From Alphaproteobacteria bacterium (GTDB lineage: Bacteria > Pseudomonadota > Alphaproteobacteria > Micropepsales > Micropepsaceae), in assembly GCA_019245415.1 (NCBI GenBank), contig JAFARO010000007.1:62001-126000 (forward strand): 64,000 nucleotides of DNA, read 5' to 3'. Below are positions 44,901 to 52,381 of the stretch, in pieces. A program made the position numbers and the translations under genes. The notes beneath the pieces are model-generated. The model saw only the letters and a list, made by a program, of their open reading frames with translations. It was not told the origin of the DNA and ran no database searches. Each line of letters begins with the position of its first letter. Position 1 is the stretch's first letter.

Positions 44901-45846
44901 AGCCAAAGAATTTTTCCATGTCGATAAACAGGGTAGCGTTTTCGCTATGTCCGACTCGAACGGCAACATGATGGAGGGTCCTTACAGTTACGATCCGTAC
45001 GGCAACTGTTTCAGCGTCGGGGACACATGCACGGGCTCTGGCGAGCCATATCGATTTACGGGACGTCGGTGGGATTCGGAAATTGGCTGTTATTACTACC
45101 GCGCCCGCTACTACTGCCCGGATGACAATCGCGGTGGTCGCTTCCTGCAAGTGGATCCGGTTGGATACAAAGCCGACTTGGATCTTTACACCTATGTTGC
45201 GAACGACCCCACTAATCAGACAGACCCTCGCGGTCTCGATCGACTGACGACGAATGGCGGTATTACTTCAGATTGCGGCAATGCGGATGCTTGCCATAGC
45301 TATGGAGGTGCAGTGCTGATCGGCGGTGATCTTCTGGCCAAGGCACACGCTGCTATCGCTGCTGGGGTGGTTGTTGCGTTCACTTCTGGCGATAGAGTGA
45401 ACTACAGCGGGGGAGAAATTCCAGAAAAGGACAGAAGGCAAACCTATAACAGCGCTTTGAATGAGCTCAAAAAGAAGGGGTGGCTAAAGGAAGGGATACC
45501 TGGCCTATTCGGAGAAGTTATTCGATACAGCCCGCAATACGCCACTTGGCAATTCACATTTCAAAATGGAAAAGCTGAAAGAGTCGGCGAGCCACAATTC
45601 TTTGACACACTTCAACAGGCCTTGGACTGGCGTCGTCAAAACTACGGCACCGCCGTAGCGGGTCTCACCTATGACGGAATCTTTTGGAAATATAGCATCA
45701 TTTATGCCTTCGCGGCGTATCCGACAAGTCACGAAACCGCGGATCAGAATATGACGCACACGATAAAGCATGAAAAGGGTCATCAAGAATGCGGGGTCTC
45801 AGAGTCGTCCGCAGAATACTATGCCGCTCATCGATCGTGCCCGTAA
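38941..45846 (+). CDS. Rhs/YD-repeat toxin with transglutaminase-like N-terminus and HEKGH tip
   Basis: 2301 residues. A signal sequence (about 1-37) is followed by a transglutaminase-like domain without catalytic Cys (PFDQAELMVALLRQAGYTPS, RMAHIWVQV), as is usual for this architecture. Many YD repeats fill 1190-1990. The core ends with RYYCPD, FLQVDPVGYKADLDLYTYVA and DPRGL (about 2095-2099). The variable tip (about 2100-2301) ends with THTIKHEKGHQEC and SSAEYYA: HEKGH at 2277-2281 is an HExxH zinc-peptidase signature. Such tips are usually toxic effectors; the next gene is a candidate immunity gene. Confidence 0.95.
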   Translation: MSKVRYKARSHIATWFLFAGLSAAAAASLEISAAHATTTYVPSVKIGTAALITPLDAENKYNTLSQSSTDGLAGLNGGTPTPVAPEIVELTRALKSDPDLIYQYVHNNIQTTWMYGLQKGALGTEIDKAGTPFDQAELMVALLRQAGYTPSYVAGTIYLTSTQFYNWTGISDALAACEMLSSGGIPAQVNDNASSTKCTDAFTQGTAITHVRMAHIWVQVTISGSHSLGCSAQDVCVFDPSYKVYTWKSGINLATATGFAPGAALLAVTSGMQSGNRTSGGANVPYVNTLNAGQLDSTLQTYAINLLSYIQTNHLQGAQIEDIVSGGVIVPVNTSARQTTLPYADPSPPYTAHVWTPSTRYNAIPDPYRVTLEVTGKSDQYPSGFAVDTTMFDATFYADEIYGRQLTIDTDFRRGGVVIQHDYLHYYAQLMLDNAGFVALPAYTYSLPSSYGDTTARGVPTHVILTVSHPYVASADGTPTTLMDYMDALIDKPIVLITPVAIVQGWGEASPAMLAKWSDEAASDSSLPPEFTQPLCPNGVDPCPNLYQQPTGNLERQKTAASWLAQLSRSAKLNAAVANSVTALHHVLGFVYGDNLPVIPTYNRGVVDYHPDFVESDNFNRVDVDAGVSVTSKVANATTRRAAVYSIAATSATIEGSMGSQQADAPDTSSTATRFEWNNTPPSDHSPFGQNPAGLGPQDFLQFNSSTIAGAPGLLQVEGQTSTTNDGISNAGDPPEIGMSEFNAWLSTFTTEITNYVNNGFTVYAGREGFLGPGQRAGIYTPDSKHSTYTHFPTKQRGAAFVAVKLDANGDPTDIAHIVMSLNTAFDGTMVATKGGGGGDQPDKSTTYNPAQAADILKSRFVDRSHALGVNLSNGSLAYSSPVSLRVGNGGFPYELTSSSAWHAGVPPTSQFAPPPPTQPTAGWAHNWLSKLALSGSGIEALGQSDIRAATGAIVTFLVTQDIYAGSISPQQQVAAVLTQSWWSHQLTDNVVTVSIGASTTQFVQVPDGSWVAPGSGFATLTQNGTRVPFEYICGLYAAPYAMSRGWDDTNVSFYVTNVHGDVQHFGYWVNDYPITDASNCGQAKGFRLTQWAFLQGMSVTPVYANSGPHTLDALIEVDNSIGRKLTFSGNTVTNGLSNLDSRSITLGTTSQVDPMQRTTSLAFVGPYTTSSTQRPVPYTLLSTVTTPEHPSQPNIQYFYDTLGRVNQIKDAVAIQQGGRNPFNFYIADGTRGERDDPLSQPYTVVYDVYGHPSRFIDEVGAETDALFDSRGRVLSYIYPEGDCEAFAYDNQNNTTDFWKVDTTSSCNTAASSTHVLHMSASWDQTWNKPLTITNARNFTTTLTYYTSGSGASLMHTAARPTITEGTPVYIFSYDATGKPIDVTGPTGIVRHNIYDSAENLSSSILDYGTGRLNLTTSYNYDPQGDTVSIADPRGFVTTSIFDNDRKKTEDDHHNGDANASLNAATQSAFDEIGRITDTKIGTSFSGTTVTAWQTMKHITYTPTSKLATVTDADSRTTSTFYDNADRAQTVSDPLGRNVHYVYCAPGNTNCAANAVKTEYRGWVSGSACSSVGTDQECYRRLTYFLDGEEKTVKDANGNTTTYAYDGFIRLKKTTFSDNSSEQVPVSGGYDASGNVLKWINRNGQTLTYAYNSLDWITQKCVPSAGQTICSPPTNPGVTTSWTYLLDGRIDVLSDSNGTGNVIDYGYDTAGRMTSVVTTIPGLTGTKSVSYGLDANGNRTELVWPDGYYVGYCYDSLNRMTAAMENSTDSGCATNLLATYQYNALSRRTNITYSGSGAQVQTPDPSSYTAAGDLLNMAHIFPGGTSNNNTFAYTYTSAHQTNSMSASNSAWLWQPPGNNSTSYTVNNLNQYPTVGSQTTGGTNCQGNSQGLSYDCDGNLTFDGTHTFTYDGENRLLTASATGIAASYSYDPLGRRTKKSGSGVTTTIYLSDGTDEIAEYPASGPISARYIPGPASDELIAMIIVTTGAKEFFHVDKQGSVFAMSDSNGNMMEGPYSYDPYGNCFSVGDTCTGSGEPYRFTGRRWDSEIGCYYYRARYYCPDDNRGGRFLQVDPVGYKADLDLYTYVANDPTNQTDPRGLDRLTTNGGITSDCGNADACHSYGGAVLIGGDLLAKAHAAIAAGVVVAFTSGDRVNYSGGEIPEKDRRQTYNSALNELKKKGWLKEGIPGLFGEVIRYSPQYATWQFTFQNGKAERVGEPQFFDTLQQALDWRRQNYGTAVAGLTYDGIFWKYSIIYAFAAYPTSHETADQNMTHTIKHEKGHQECGVSESSAEYYAAHRSCP

Positions 45847-45865
45847 GCAACTAACGGAGGGCGCA

Positions 45866-46189
45866 ATGGTCCGGAAGATGTTGGGGGTGTTTCTTCTCGT
45901 AGTCGCTCTTGTCATACCACCGTGTTTGATAGATTTCCGCTCTGAACCTTTTTCACTCGTACCGGGCTCCGAAGACGTCGTAGAGGCGCACGACGTAATC
46001 ATTCCCATCAAGGTGGTTGAGGTCCCTATCCGCACTAGCACAGGGCAGAGTGCTTGGGTTCAGCGTCAAACCGGACTCTACGCGCGAAAAGGGTGGTCTA
46101 AGGAAAGCGCCATATTGCTCGGGATTTTCCTGCCGCTATTTTGCGTTGCGATCTCATTTTTTGTTTTTAGGGGCCGCGTTAGGTCTTAA
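45866..46189 (+). CDS. Two-helix membrane protein, candidate Rhs immunity protein
   Basis: 107 residues from ATG 45866, after AACGGAGGG and 19 bp behind the Rhs stop; the longer frame overlaps the Rhs 3' end. A hydrophobic N-terminus (MLGVFLLVVALVIPPCLIDF) and a C-terminal helix (AILLGIFLPLFCVAISFFVF) bracket a periplasmic-type loop with an acidic patch. Position directly behind the toxin tip is the reason to suspect immunity. No family recognised. The 180 bp to the next gene hold no clear coding region. Confidence 0.65.
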   Translation: MVRKMLGVFLLVVALVIPPCLIDFRSEPFSLVPGSEDVVEAHDVIIPIKVVEVPIRTSTGQSAWVQRQTGLYARKGWSKESAILLGIFLPLFCVAISFFVFRGRVRS

Positions 46190-46369
46190 CGTAGTTGAGT
46201 CAGCAGCTGCTCTTCCTTTACGATGGTCGACCCAAACGTGGGCGGGCGTCTTGCCCATCGCCCAGGTCAGCGGCGCCGGCATTCCTCCGCCTCTTGATCC
46301 ATGGGCTGTTGAGACCGCCCATGTCTCAGGGCGGATACCGGCGCGGGGATGCGGAGACGTGGGGACGAG

Positions 46370-47929
46370 CTAATTGAAGGTTCCTGTACCCCCGCCCTGG
46401 GTATCTGAGATCTTCTTCAATAGGCGTACGATGTCTTCGGTTCGAACATCGTTCCGTACTGGCGCACTGAAGCAAGGGTCTGCATTAGTTATGATTTCCT
46501 GATAAGGAGTTCGTAGCGTAATTCCTAGCGATTCTCGCGATGCTGCGAGGTTCGAACATACGATTTCGAGCAGTTCGCGCTTTTCGGCGTCGGTCATCGA
46601 TTCGTAGCGTAGAAGCTTGCGATTGTTGCGTTCGAACATTTCGAGGAGGGTTTCGAAGGGGGAGCGCTCGTCGATATGGGCGAGCTGTTCTTCGAGACCC
46701 CGGCGCTCGAGAAGGAGCTGTTCCTTGCGGGCGTTGTAGGTGTCGCGGTCGATGGCTTCGTCGATCAGGAGATCGGTGAGCTTGTTGGTTCGCGCCTCGA
46801 TCTGGTCCAGGCGTAGCTTAAGAGAGGTGCGCATCGCCTCCCGATCGGCATTTCGATTGCCGTAGATCGCGTCGGCAAACTCGGTCAAGGTGGGCTGGGA
46901 TGTACTCTGGCTTGTCCCCACATCCCCCTGTCCCCCAAAATCGAAGCGGACACGGCGCAGCTGGTTCAGGATTGCCTGTTCGAGCTTGGCTTCGCTCCAG
47001 GACATCCCGCCGCAGTTCTCGGCATGGCAGCGGTAATAGCTATGACCCTTCTGGGACTCGCCGGTGAGCATGCGTCGGTTGCAGCTCGCGCAGTTCACCA
47101 TCTGCCGGAAGAGGAACTGGTGCTTCTTGGCTTTCGGGGCGCTCTTGCCGTCGATGATGGCTTGGACGCGGTCGTACAACGCTTTCGAGATCAAGGGTTC
47201 ATGGATGCCGGCATAGGTGTCGCCCTTGTTCCTGAGCTTGATCACCCCGCAGTAGAAGGGATTGCGCAGGATGGCGCTGATTGTCGTGAACGAAAGGGGC
47301 TTGCCGGATTTGGTGCGCAGTCCCTTTTCGTACATCTGGCGAGAGATGGTGCGGAGCGAGACCGTATTGCTGCCATAGCGCTCGAACAGCTGCTTGATCA
47401 GGGGACCGGTGTTGGGATCGATGATCTTGACCTTGCCGCCGCCTTGATTGAGGTAGCCCCAAGGGGCCGCCCAGGGATAGAGGCCCTGTTTGAGGCGGCC
47501 GTACATGCCTTTTTTCACTTCTTCCCGGAGATTGCGGATGTAGCTCGCGGAGACGGCCGCGATGATGTCGGCGGACAGACGTCCTCCCGTGGATGCCAAG
47601 TCGAAATTGTCACTCACAAAGCGCACGTCGACCCCGCGATCGATAAGGTCGGCGATATCGGCCCAGTCCCTTAAGTTACGCGCGCTTCGGTCGATCTTAT
47701 GGATGATGAGCCCTTGCGCCTTGCCGGCACGGATCTCCGAGAGCATGCGCGAGAACGCACGCCGGCCTTGGTGAGCGGCCGTCTCCATCTCTTCGATCCA
47801 TTTTGCGATGGCGAGGCCGTTCTTGGCGGCATAGGCCTCGATGGCGCTGCGCTGTTCGACCAGGGACACACCGCGTTCGCCTTGTTTGACCGTGCTGACG
47901 CGCGTGTACGCGAAATAAGCCTTTTTCAT
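46370..47929 (-). CDS. Large serine recombinase (second in the island)
   Basis: 519 residues. Catalytic domain: AYTRVSTVKQGERGVSLVEQ with Ser12, then IIHKIDRSARNLRDW. The recombinase domain (PWGYLNQGGGKVKIIDPNTG, ILRNPFYCGVIKLRNKGDTY) is followed by a zinc ribbon (CASCNRRML...YYRCHAENCGG) and a coiled coil (about 375-440). It is distinct from the recombinase at 62307. It probably marks a formerly independent element within the island; its attachment sites were not found. Overlaps the upstream small gene by 4 bp. Confidence 0.95.
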   Translation of the reverse strand: MKKAYFAYTRVSTVKQGERGVSLVEQRSAIEAYAAKNGLAIAKWIEEMETAAHQGRRAFSRMLSEIRAGKAQGLIIHKIDRSARNLRDWADIADLIDRGVDVRFVSDNFDLASTGGRLSADIIAAVSASYIRNLREEVKKGMYGRLKQGLYPWAAPWGYLNQGGGKVKIIDPNTGPLIKQLFERYGSNTVSLRTISRQMYEKGLRTKSGKPLSFTTISAILRNPFYCGVIKLRNKGDTYAGIHEPLISKALYDRVQAIIDGKSAPKAKKHQFLFRQMVNCASCNRRMLTGESQKGHSYYRCHAENCGGMSWSEAKLEQAILNQLRRVRFDFGGQGDVGTSQSTSQPTLTEFADAIYGNRNADREAMRTSLKLRLDQIEARTNKLTDLLIDEAIDRDTYNARKEQLLLERRGLEEQLAHIDERSPFETLLEMFERNNRKLLRYESMTDAEKRELLEIVCSNLAASRESLGITLRTPYQEIITNADPCFSAPVRNDVRTEDIVRLLKKISDTQGGGTGTFN

Positions 47930-48135
47930 ATTAGGGTGATGGGAGACTCCGAATCTACCGCACCCGCCTCGTTCTGGCGAATCGCAGCCGGGGATTGCCT
48001 GCTCAGGCGTTCGTTGACGCGAATGACGAGATCGACCAGCCGGAACAGGTTATCGCGCGCGGCTTCGCGCGCTTCCTCTGAGGCGTCAGGCATATAGCGG
48101 TTCAGAATGGCATCCCCGGGACGATGTTCGGACAT
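47926..48135 (-). CDS. Small protein coupled to the second serine recombinase
   Basis: 69 residues from ATG 48135 (GTGGGGCC upstream); longer starts exist at 48180 and 48231. Sequence MSEHRPGDAILNRYMPDASE then a helical segment (EARDNLFRLVDLVIRVNERL-like). Its stop overlaps the recombinase ATG (ATATGA), so it is probably co-translated and might be a directionality or accessory factor. No family recognised. Confidence 0.6.
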   Translation of the reverse strand: MSEHRPGDAILNRYMPDASEEAREAARDNLFRLVDLVIRVNERLSRQSPAAIRQNEAGAVDSESPITLI

Positions 48136-48293
48136 GGCCCCACTGTCCTGATGCGCAGACGGAGCGCCAAGCGGTGTCATTATCGCCCATCTCGATAGTC
48201 CATGGCTTGTGGTCTCTCTTGTTTCTTCCAATCATCGCCTGGAGCGTTATCCACGTTCCTTGAGCAAGCAGACCTTCCTCTTAGGCTGCATCC

Positions 48294-49538
48294 ATGCCAC
48301 CCCCAACGCCGGCGGAAGCCAGACCCGCAGTCTCGTTTGTCGAGGACGGACTGATCGTCGAGCTGCTGTACGACCCCAAGGCCAGGAAGACGGCCTTTGC
48401 CGTCTGCCGCGATGGCCGCACCGAGATCGCATCCCAGGTCCGACTCCCCAGCGGTCAGACGCTCGTTCCATACGCGCCCGACAACAACCTGATCGACAGG
48501 GCCTGTGTCCTATTGCCGAGCCAGGTTGAGTCGGCCGCGAGCCGCGAACAGCTCCTCGCCGACGTGCAGGCCTATCTTCACCGCTATGTGGACCTGTCGC
48601 CACGCTTCGAGCGCCTGGCGGCCCACTACATCCTGCTCAGCTGGGTGTACGATGCCTTCAACGACCTCCCCATCCTGCGGCTGCAGGGCGAGTACGGCAC
48701 CGGCAAGACACGGGCGCTGGTCGCGCTGGGTTCGGTCGCCTATCGCGGCTTCTTCGCCTCGGGCGCTTCGACCGTCTCGCCGATCTTCCATACGCTGGAC
48801 CGCTTCGGCGGCACACTCGTCCTCGACGAGGCCGATCTGCGCTACTCCGACAAGACCGTGGAGCTGGTCAAGATCCTCAACAACGGCACGGTTCGGGGAC
48901 TGCCGGTACTCAGAAGCCTCCAGAACCGACACAAAGAGTTCAATCCGACCGCCTTCAACGTCTTCGGACCCAAGATCATCGCCATGCGGGGCCGCTTCCG
49001 GGACCGAGCTCTTGAGAGCCGCTGCCTAACTGAACGCATGGGCGGGCGCCCGTTGCGTCAGGATGTTCCCGTGCAGCTTCCCGACGCCCTCAAGGAGGAT
49101 GCGCTGCACTTGCGCAATAGTTTGCTGGATTACCGGATGAGAAACCTTGGGGCCGTGATTGTCGATGCCTCCCGTGCTGTCGAGGGGATTGCGCCCAGGC
49201 TCAATCAAATGGCCCTGCCGCTGCTCTCCCTCATGGACGACGCCACGGACCGGGAAGAGTTTACAGCGCTGTTACGGGAGGCCAGTGCCGCTCTGGACGC
49301 GGAGCGCGAGAGCGACCCCGAGAGCCGGATCCTGGCAGCGCTGGAGCGCCTTGAATCCAAAGGAGCGCCATCCATCCCGTTACATGCGATTGCGCGAGAA
49401 GCGAGCGCCGATGGCCAAGGCGGCGCCCTCTATGCCCGCGAAGCCGGACGATACTTACGTGATGGCGGCATAGTGCTTCACAAGAGCCATGGCAGCATTG
49501 TCGTACAAAACCGACAATACATTGACAAAGTAGCATAG
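48294..49538 (+). CDS. P-loop ATPase of plasmid/island replication type
   Basis: 414 residues. The ATPase core has Walker A GEYGTGKT (132-139) in LPILRLQGEYGTGKTRALVA and Walker B LVLDEADL (175-182), followed by FNVFGPKIIAMRGRFRDRAL, where arginines could serve as fingers. The arrangement resembles helicase-like ATPases (DUF927/DUF3631 type) encoded beside integrases, and a role in replication or maintenance is inferred. It is divergent from the serine recombinase operon with 158 bp between, and followed by XRE, RuvC-like and ArdC genes on the same strand. Confidence 0.83.
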   Translation: MPPPTPAEARPAVSFVEDGLIVELLYDPKARKTAFAVCRDGRTEIASQVRLPSGQTLVPYAPDNNLIDRACVLLPSQVESAASREQLLADVQAYLHRYVDLSPRFERLAAHYILLSWVYDAFNDLPILRLQGEYGTGKTRALVALGSVAYRGFFASGASTVSPIFHTLDRFGGTLVLDEADLRYSDKTVELVKILNNGTVRGLPVLRSLQNRHKEFNPTAFNVFGPKIIAMRGRFRDRALESRCLTERMGGRPLRQDVPVQLPDALKEDALHLRNSLLDYRMRNLGAVIVDASRAVEGIAPRLNQMALPLLSLMDDATDREEFTALLREASAALDAERESDPESRILAALERLESKGAPSIPLHAIAREASADGQGGALYAREAGRYLRDGGIVLHKSHGSIVVQNRQYIDKVA

Positions 49539-49608
49539 TGTGTCATGATAGATGTGCGGTCTTGGCTGCGCGCGAATAAGTTCTGAAGTTGCGCGCTTAA
49601 TCGCTCAT

Positions 49609-49629
49609 AATATCGCCCCCGGCGATATT
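49609..49629. promoter_or_regulatory. Perfect 21-bp palindromic operator candidate
   Basis: AATATCGCC (49609-49617) and GGCGATATT (49621-49629) are perfect inverted repeats around CCC. The element lies 52 bp upstream of the XRE gene, in the 142-bp gap after the ATPase gene, where an autoregulatory site is expected. Confidence 0.5.
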
Positions 49630-49680
49630 TGCTCGTCTAGTCCCATTTTGTACGACCTGCGACCATCACGCCGCAGCACT

Positions 49681-50013
49681 ATGGCGTTGCGCCCCAATCG
49701 GCTTCGTGCCTACCGAAAACGCTCTGGCCTCTCGCAGGCTGAGCTTGCGGCGCTGCTCGGCCTGCGCTCGCAAAGCGTTCTGTCGGAACTTGAGCTTGCC
49801 AAGACGCGGCCTCGATCGGAGGTGCTTCTCGGCTGTGAACGCATCTTCGACGTTTCCGCGGCAGAGCTCTTTCCGGGATTGGCGACCCGCGTTGAACGCG
49901 CAGTGCTCAGTCGCGCCGCGCATCTTGCCGGCCGGACTGGCGGGCGCAACGCGGAGCGCAAGCGGACCCATATTGCTGCAATCGTTACCCGGCTCAGTCA
50001 CTCAACCCTATGA
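49681..50013 (+). CDS. XRE-family regulator
   Basis: 110 residues from ATG 49681; the frame upstream is open but non-homologous. One HTH: RLRAYRKRSGLSQAELAALL, then SQSVLSELELAKTRPRSEVL and LGCERIFDVSAAELFPG. The basic C-terminus (GGRNAERKRTHIAA) may contact DNA. A perfect palindrome lies just upstream. Its stop overlaps the start of the RuvC-like gene (ATGA). Confidence 0.9.
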   Translation: MALRPNRLRAYRKRSGLSQAELAALLGLRSQSVLSELELAKTRPRSEVLLGCERIFDVSAAELFPGLATRVERAVLSRAAHLAGRTGGRNAERKRTHIAAIVTRLSHSTL

Positions 50014-50498
50014 ATCATCCCGCCCTCGTTCTGGGCGTGCATCCCACCTCGCGCGGCTTCGGCTGGGCGCTCTTCGAGAGCCCGGCGCGGCCGCTCGATT
50101 GGGGCATCGTCGAGATCAGATCCGACCGCAACGCGGAGACGCTGAAACGTGTCGAACGCCTCCTGCATCAATATCAGCCCCAAGTGCTCGCGCTCGAACA
50201 GTTTGACCGGGAGCCTGCCCGTCGCGCAGGGCGCATCAGGAAACTCGGAGCCCAGTTGGTCTCGCTCGCGCAGAAGAACGGCATCAAACCTGCGATCCTT
50301 GCCCGTTCGGCAATCGGAACCGCGATTACGCGAGAGCCAAACGCTACCCGATACGAGATCGCTCAAGCGATCGCCCGGGATTTTGACGCTCTCCGGCACC
50401 GTCTGCCGCCCAAGCGAAAGCCCTGGGAGAGCGAGCGTCCGAACCTGTCCCTCTTTAGCGCCGCGGCCTGCGCGCTGACCTGGTTCACGGAACTCTAG
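50010..50498 (+). CDS. RuvC-like (RNase H fold) protein with altered first acidic residue
   Basis: 162 residues. LVLGVHPTSRGFGWALFES corresponds to the first strand of RuvC-type Holliday-junction resolvases (usually GIDPG...GW), but His stands where the catalytic Asp normally is. VLALEQFDRE supplies the second acidic strand and ERPNLSLFSAAACALTWF the C-terminal helix. It may be a resolvase-like structure-specific DNA-binding protein or an enzyme with changed chemistry. It is co-translated with the XRE gene. Confidence 0.78.
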   Translation: MNHPALVLGVHPTSRGFGWALFESPARPLDWGIVEIRSDRNAETLKRVERLLHQYQPQVLALEQFDREPARRAGRIRKLGAQLVSLAQKNGIKPAILARSAIGTAITREPNATRYEIAQAIARDFDALRHRLPPKRKPWESERPNLSLFSAAACALTWFTEL

Positions 50499-50589
50499 CT
50501 CCATGATGGCCGGCCCCGATCCAGAAACCCTCCCGCGTGGAGGGGAGCACCGAAATCCTTCGGTGCTCCTAACCGCACAGGAGAGTGTC

Positions 50590-51513
50590 ATGCAGGAACA
50601 CCGTCAAAAGCGGGCCAGCATCTATCGCGAAATCACCGACAAGATCGTCGCCATGATCGAAGCGGGACCGGGGATCTTCAAGGCGCCCTGGCACCTGCCG
50701 CCGGGAATGGCGATCCATCCGACCAATGCCTCAACCCACGCCGAGTACCGGGGCATCAACGTCCTCGGCCTCTGGATTGAGGCGACCTTGAAGAACTACG
50801 TCTCCAATCTCTGGGCCAGCTACCGGCAATGGGGCTCAATGGGCGCCCAGGTCCGCAAGGGCGAGAAAGGGGCTTTGGTGGTCTTCTACAAGCGCATTGA
50901 AGCCACGGCCCCGGACGAAACCGACCACGAGCGTACTGGCACGCTTCGGTACGTCGCCCGCGCCTCCTACGTCTTCAATGCGGACCAGGTGGACGGCTAC
51001 ACCCCGGCGCCGGCCCCGATCGCCACCTTCAACCAGATCGAGGAGGTGGAGGCATTCGTCGAGGCCATCGACGCCAGGATCGACCACGGACACCCGCTGG
51101 CCAAATACCGCCGAGTCGAGGACCGGATCGAAATGCCGGACCGCACTTGGTTCGTGGGCAGCAATGGTCACACCGCCGAGCAGAGCTACTACGCAGTTCT
51201 GCTTCACGAGCTCATCCATTGGACCGGCGCCGAGCACCGTCTCAATCGCGTCTTCGGTGCCCGGTACGGCGACCATGCCTATGCGTTCGAGGAGCTGGTG
51301 GCGGAGCTCGGTGCGGCTTTCATGTGCGCTGCGTTCGGAGTGGCGACCGAGCCGCGGCCCGACCATGCCGCCTATGTGAAGGAATGGCTATCGGTTCTGA
51401 AGGACGACCCGCGCGCCATCTTCACGGCGGCAAGGGAAGCGCAGAGCGCGTTCGAGTACCTGAGTTATCTTGCAACACGCAACGATGCGGGGCAACCATC
51501 GAAGGATGCCTGA
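50590..51513 (+). CDS. ardC: ArdC-like antirestriction protein
   Basis: 307 residues from ATG 50590, after AGGAGAGTGTC; 29 further codons upstream are open but unlikely. N-terminal ssDNA-binding domain (DUF1738-like): REITDKIVAMIEAGPGIFKA, PWHLPPG, YRGINVLGLWI, WASYRQWGSMGAQVRKGEKG. The C-terminal metallopeptidase domain has LLHELIHWTG (HExxH) with a downstream EELVAELGAAF Glu. ArdC proteins protect incoming plasmid or island DNA from restriction. Last gene of the 48294-51513 row, followed by a strong terminator. Confidence 0.93.
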   Translation: MQEHRQKRASIYREITDKIVAMIEAGPGIFKAPWHLPPGMAIHPTNASTHAEYRGINVLGLWIEATLKNYVSNLWASYRQWGSMGAQVRKGEKGALVVFYKRIEATAPDETDHERTGTLRYVARASYVFNADQVDGYTPAPAPIATFNQIEEVEAFVEAIDARIDHGHPLAKYRRVEDRIEMPDRTWFVGSNGHTAEQSYYAVLLHELIHWTGAEHRLNRVFGARYGDHAYAFEELVAELGAAFMCAAFGVATEPRPDHAAYVKEWLSVLKDDPRAIFTAAREAQSAFEYLSYLATRNDAGQPSKDA

Positions 51514-51516
51514 CCC

Positions 51517-51550
51517 AAGGCCTCGACGAAATGTCGAGGCCTTCTTGTTT
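51517..51550 (+). terminator. Rho-independent terminator after ardC
   Basis: AAGGCCTCGAC and GTCGAGGCCTT form a perfect 11-bp stem with loop GAAAT, followed by CTTGTTTTG. It begins 4 bases after the ArdC stop codon. Confidence 0.92.
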
Positions 51551-51558
51551 TGCGGAAA

Positions 51559-52332
51559 TTAGATGGGTTTCCGCGCGATCACCTGGATTTCAATGCAGGC
51601 CCCCGGAATCTTCGACCCGAGCCAGCGGTTGAACTGCCACCACCAGCGGCAATTTTCCAAAGGACGCAATATGCCGCCCGAAATAATGCGGAAGCCTCGC
51701 GCTTCATTAATTTCGAGGTTCGTGTACTGACGCAGCAGCCGCTTGAAGGTGACAAGCGAGAACGCTTGCACGTGCCCCCGCTGCTTAGGACTGACCTGCA
51801 TACCGTCGATCATCGCTACCATGGGCTTTCTCAGCAAGTGGCAGCCGTGCGGAAAGATTGGCACGCCGACAATGAGGGTGCCACCGGGACGCAACACCCG
51901 GGCCAATGTCCGAACCGCTACTTCAAGCTCGGACAGGTGCTCCAGGACTTGCTCGCACACCACTACATCGAAGAAGCCACTTGGGATCTCCGGGTACCCC
52001 TCCATGAAGTCCCCGATCCAAAAACCCTTCCACTGCTCTCGTTCAGGTACGGCGTGATCGTCCAGGTCGGCGCCGTAGAAGTCGATGTTCGCCGAAGCTG
52101 GCCAGGCCTTGAGGTATTTGCGGCAAATGCCGTCGTTCACGCCAATGTCGAGGAGGCGGAGCGGGCGCCCTAAATGGACGTACTCCGCGGCCATTCGCTG
52201 GATGTCGAAGGCCAGAGCCTGATAGCGGGCCTGCCTGAGGCTATAGAGCTGAGGGCGGGTGCTATCCACCCCGAAAGCTAGGCCAGTCGCCGGCTGAACG
52301 GCGCCGAACTCCGACAGCGGAATATCGAGCAT
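51559..52332 (-). CDS. Class I SAM-dependent methyltransferase
   Basis: 257 residues with motif I LRLLDIGVNDGICRKYLKAW (about 58-77), ANIDFYGADLDD, FFDVVVCEQVLEHLSELEVA and RVLRPGGTLIVGVPIFPHGC. The GVPIFPHG ending of motif IV is common in glycan- or lipid-modifying methyltransferases. It stands alone, convergent with the ArdC gene, so its substrate is unclear. It starts 50 bp from the inverted-repeat core site at 52382. Confidence 0.9.
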   Translation of the reverse strand: MLDIPLSEFGAVQPATGLAFGVDSTRPQLYSLRQARYQALAFDIQRMAAEYVHLGRPLRLLDIGVNDGICRKYLKAWPASANIDFYGADLDDHAVPEREQWKGFWIGDFMEGYPEIPSGFFDVVVCEQVLEHLSELEVAVRTLARVLRPGGTLIVGVPIFPHGCHLLRKPMVAMIDGMQVSPKQRGHVQAFSLVTFKRLLRQYTNLEINEARGFRIISGGILRPLENCRWWWQFNRWLGSKIPGACIEIQVIARKPI

Positions 52333-52381
52333 GCCCCCGCACTGGAGGGCCGCCCGTCAGGACGCCCGCCCAGCCCCGATT

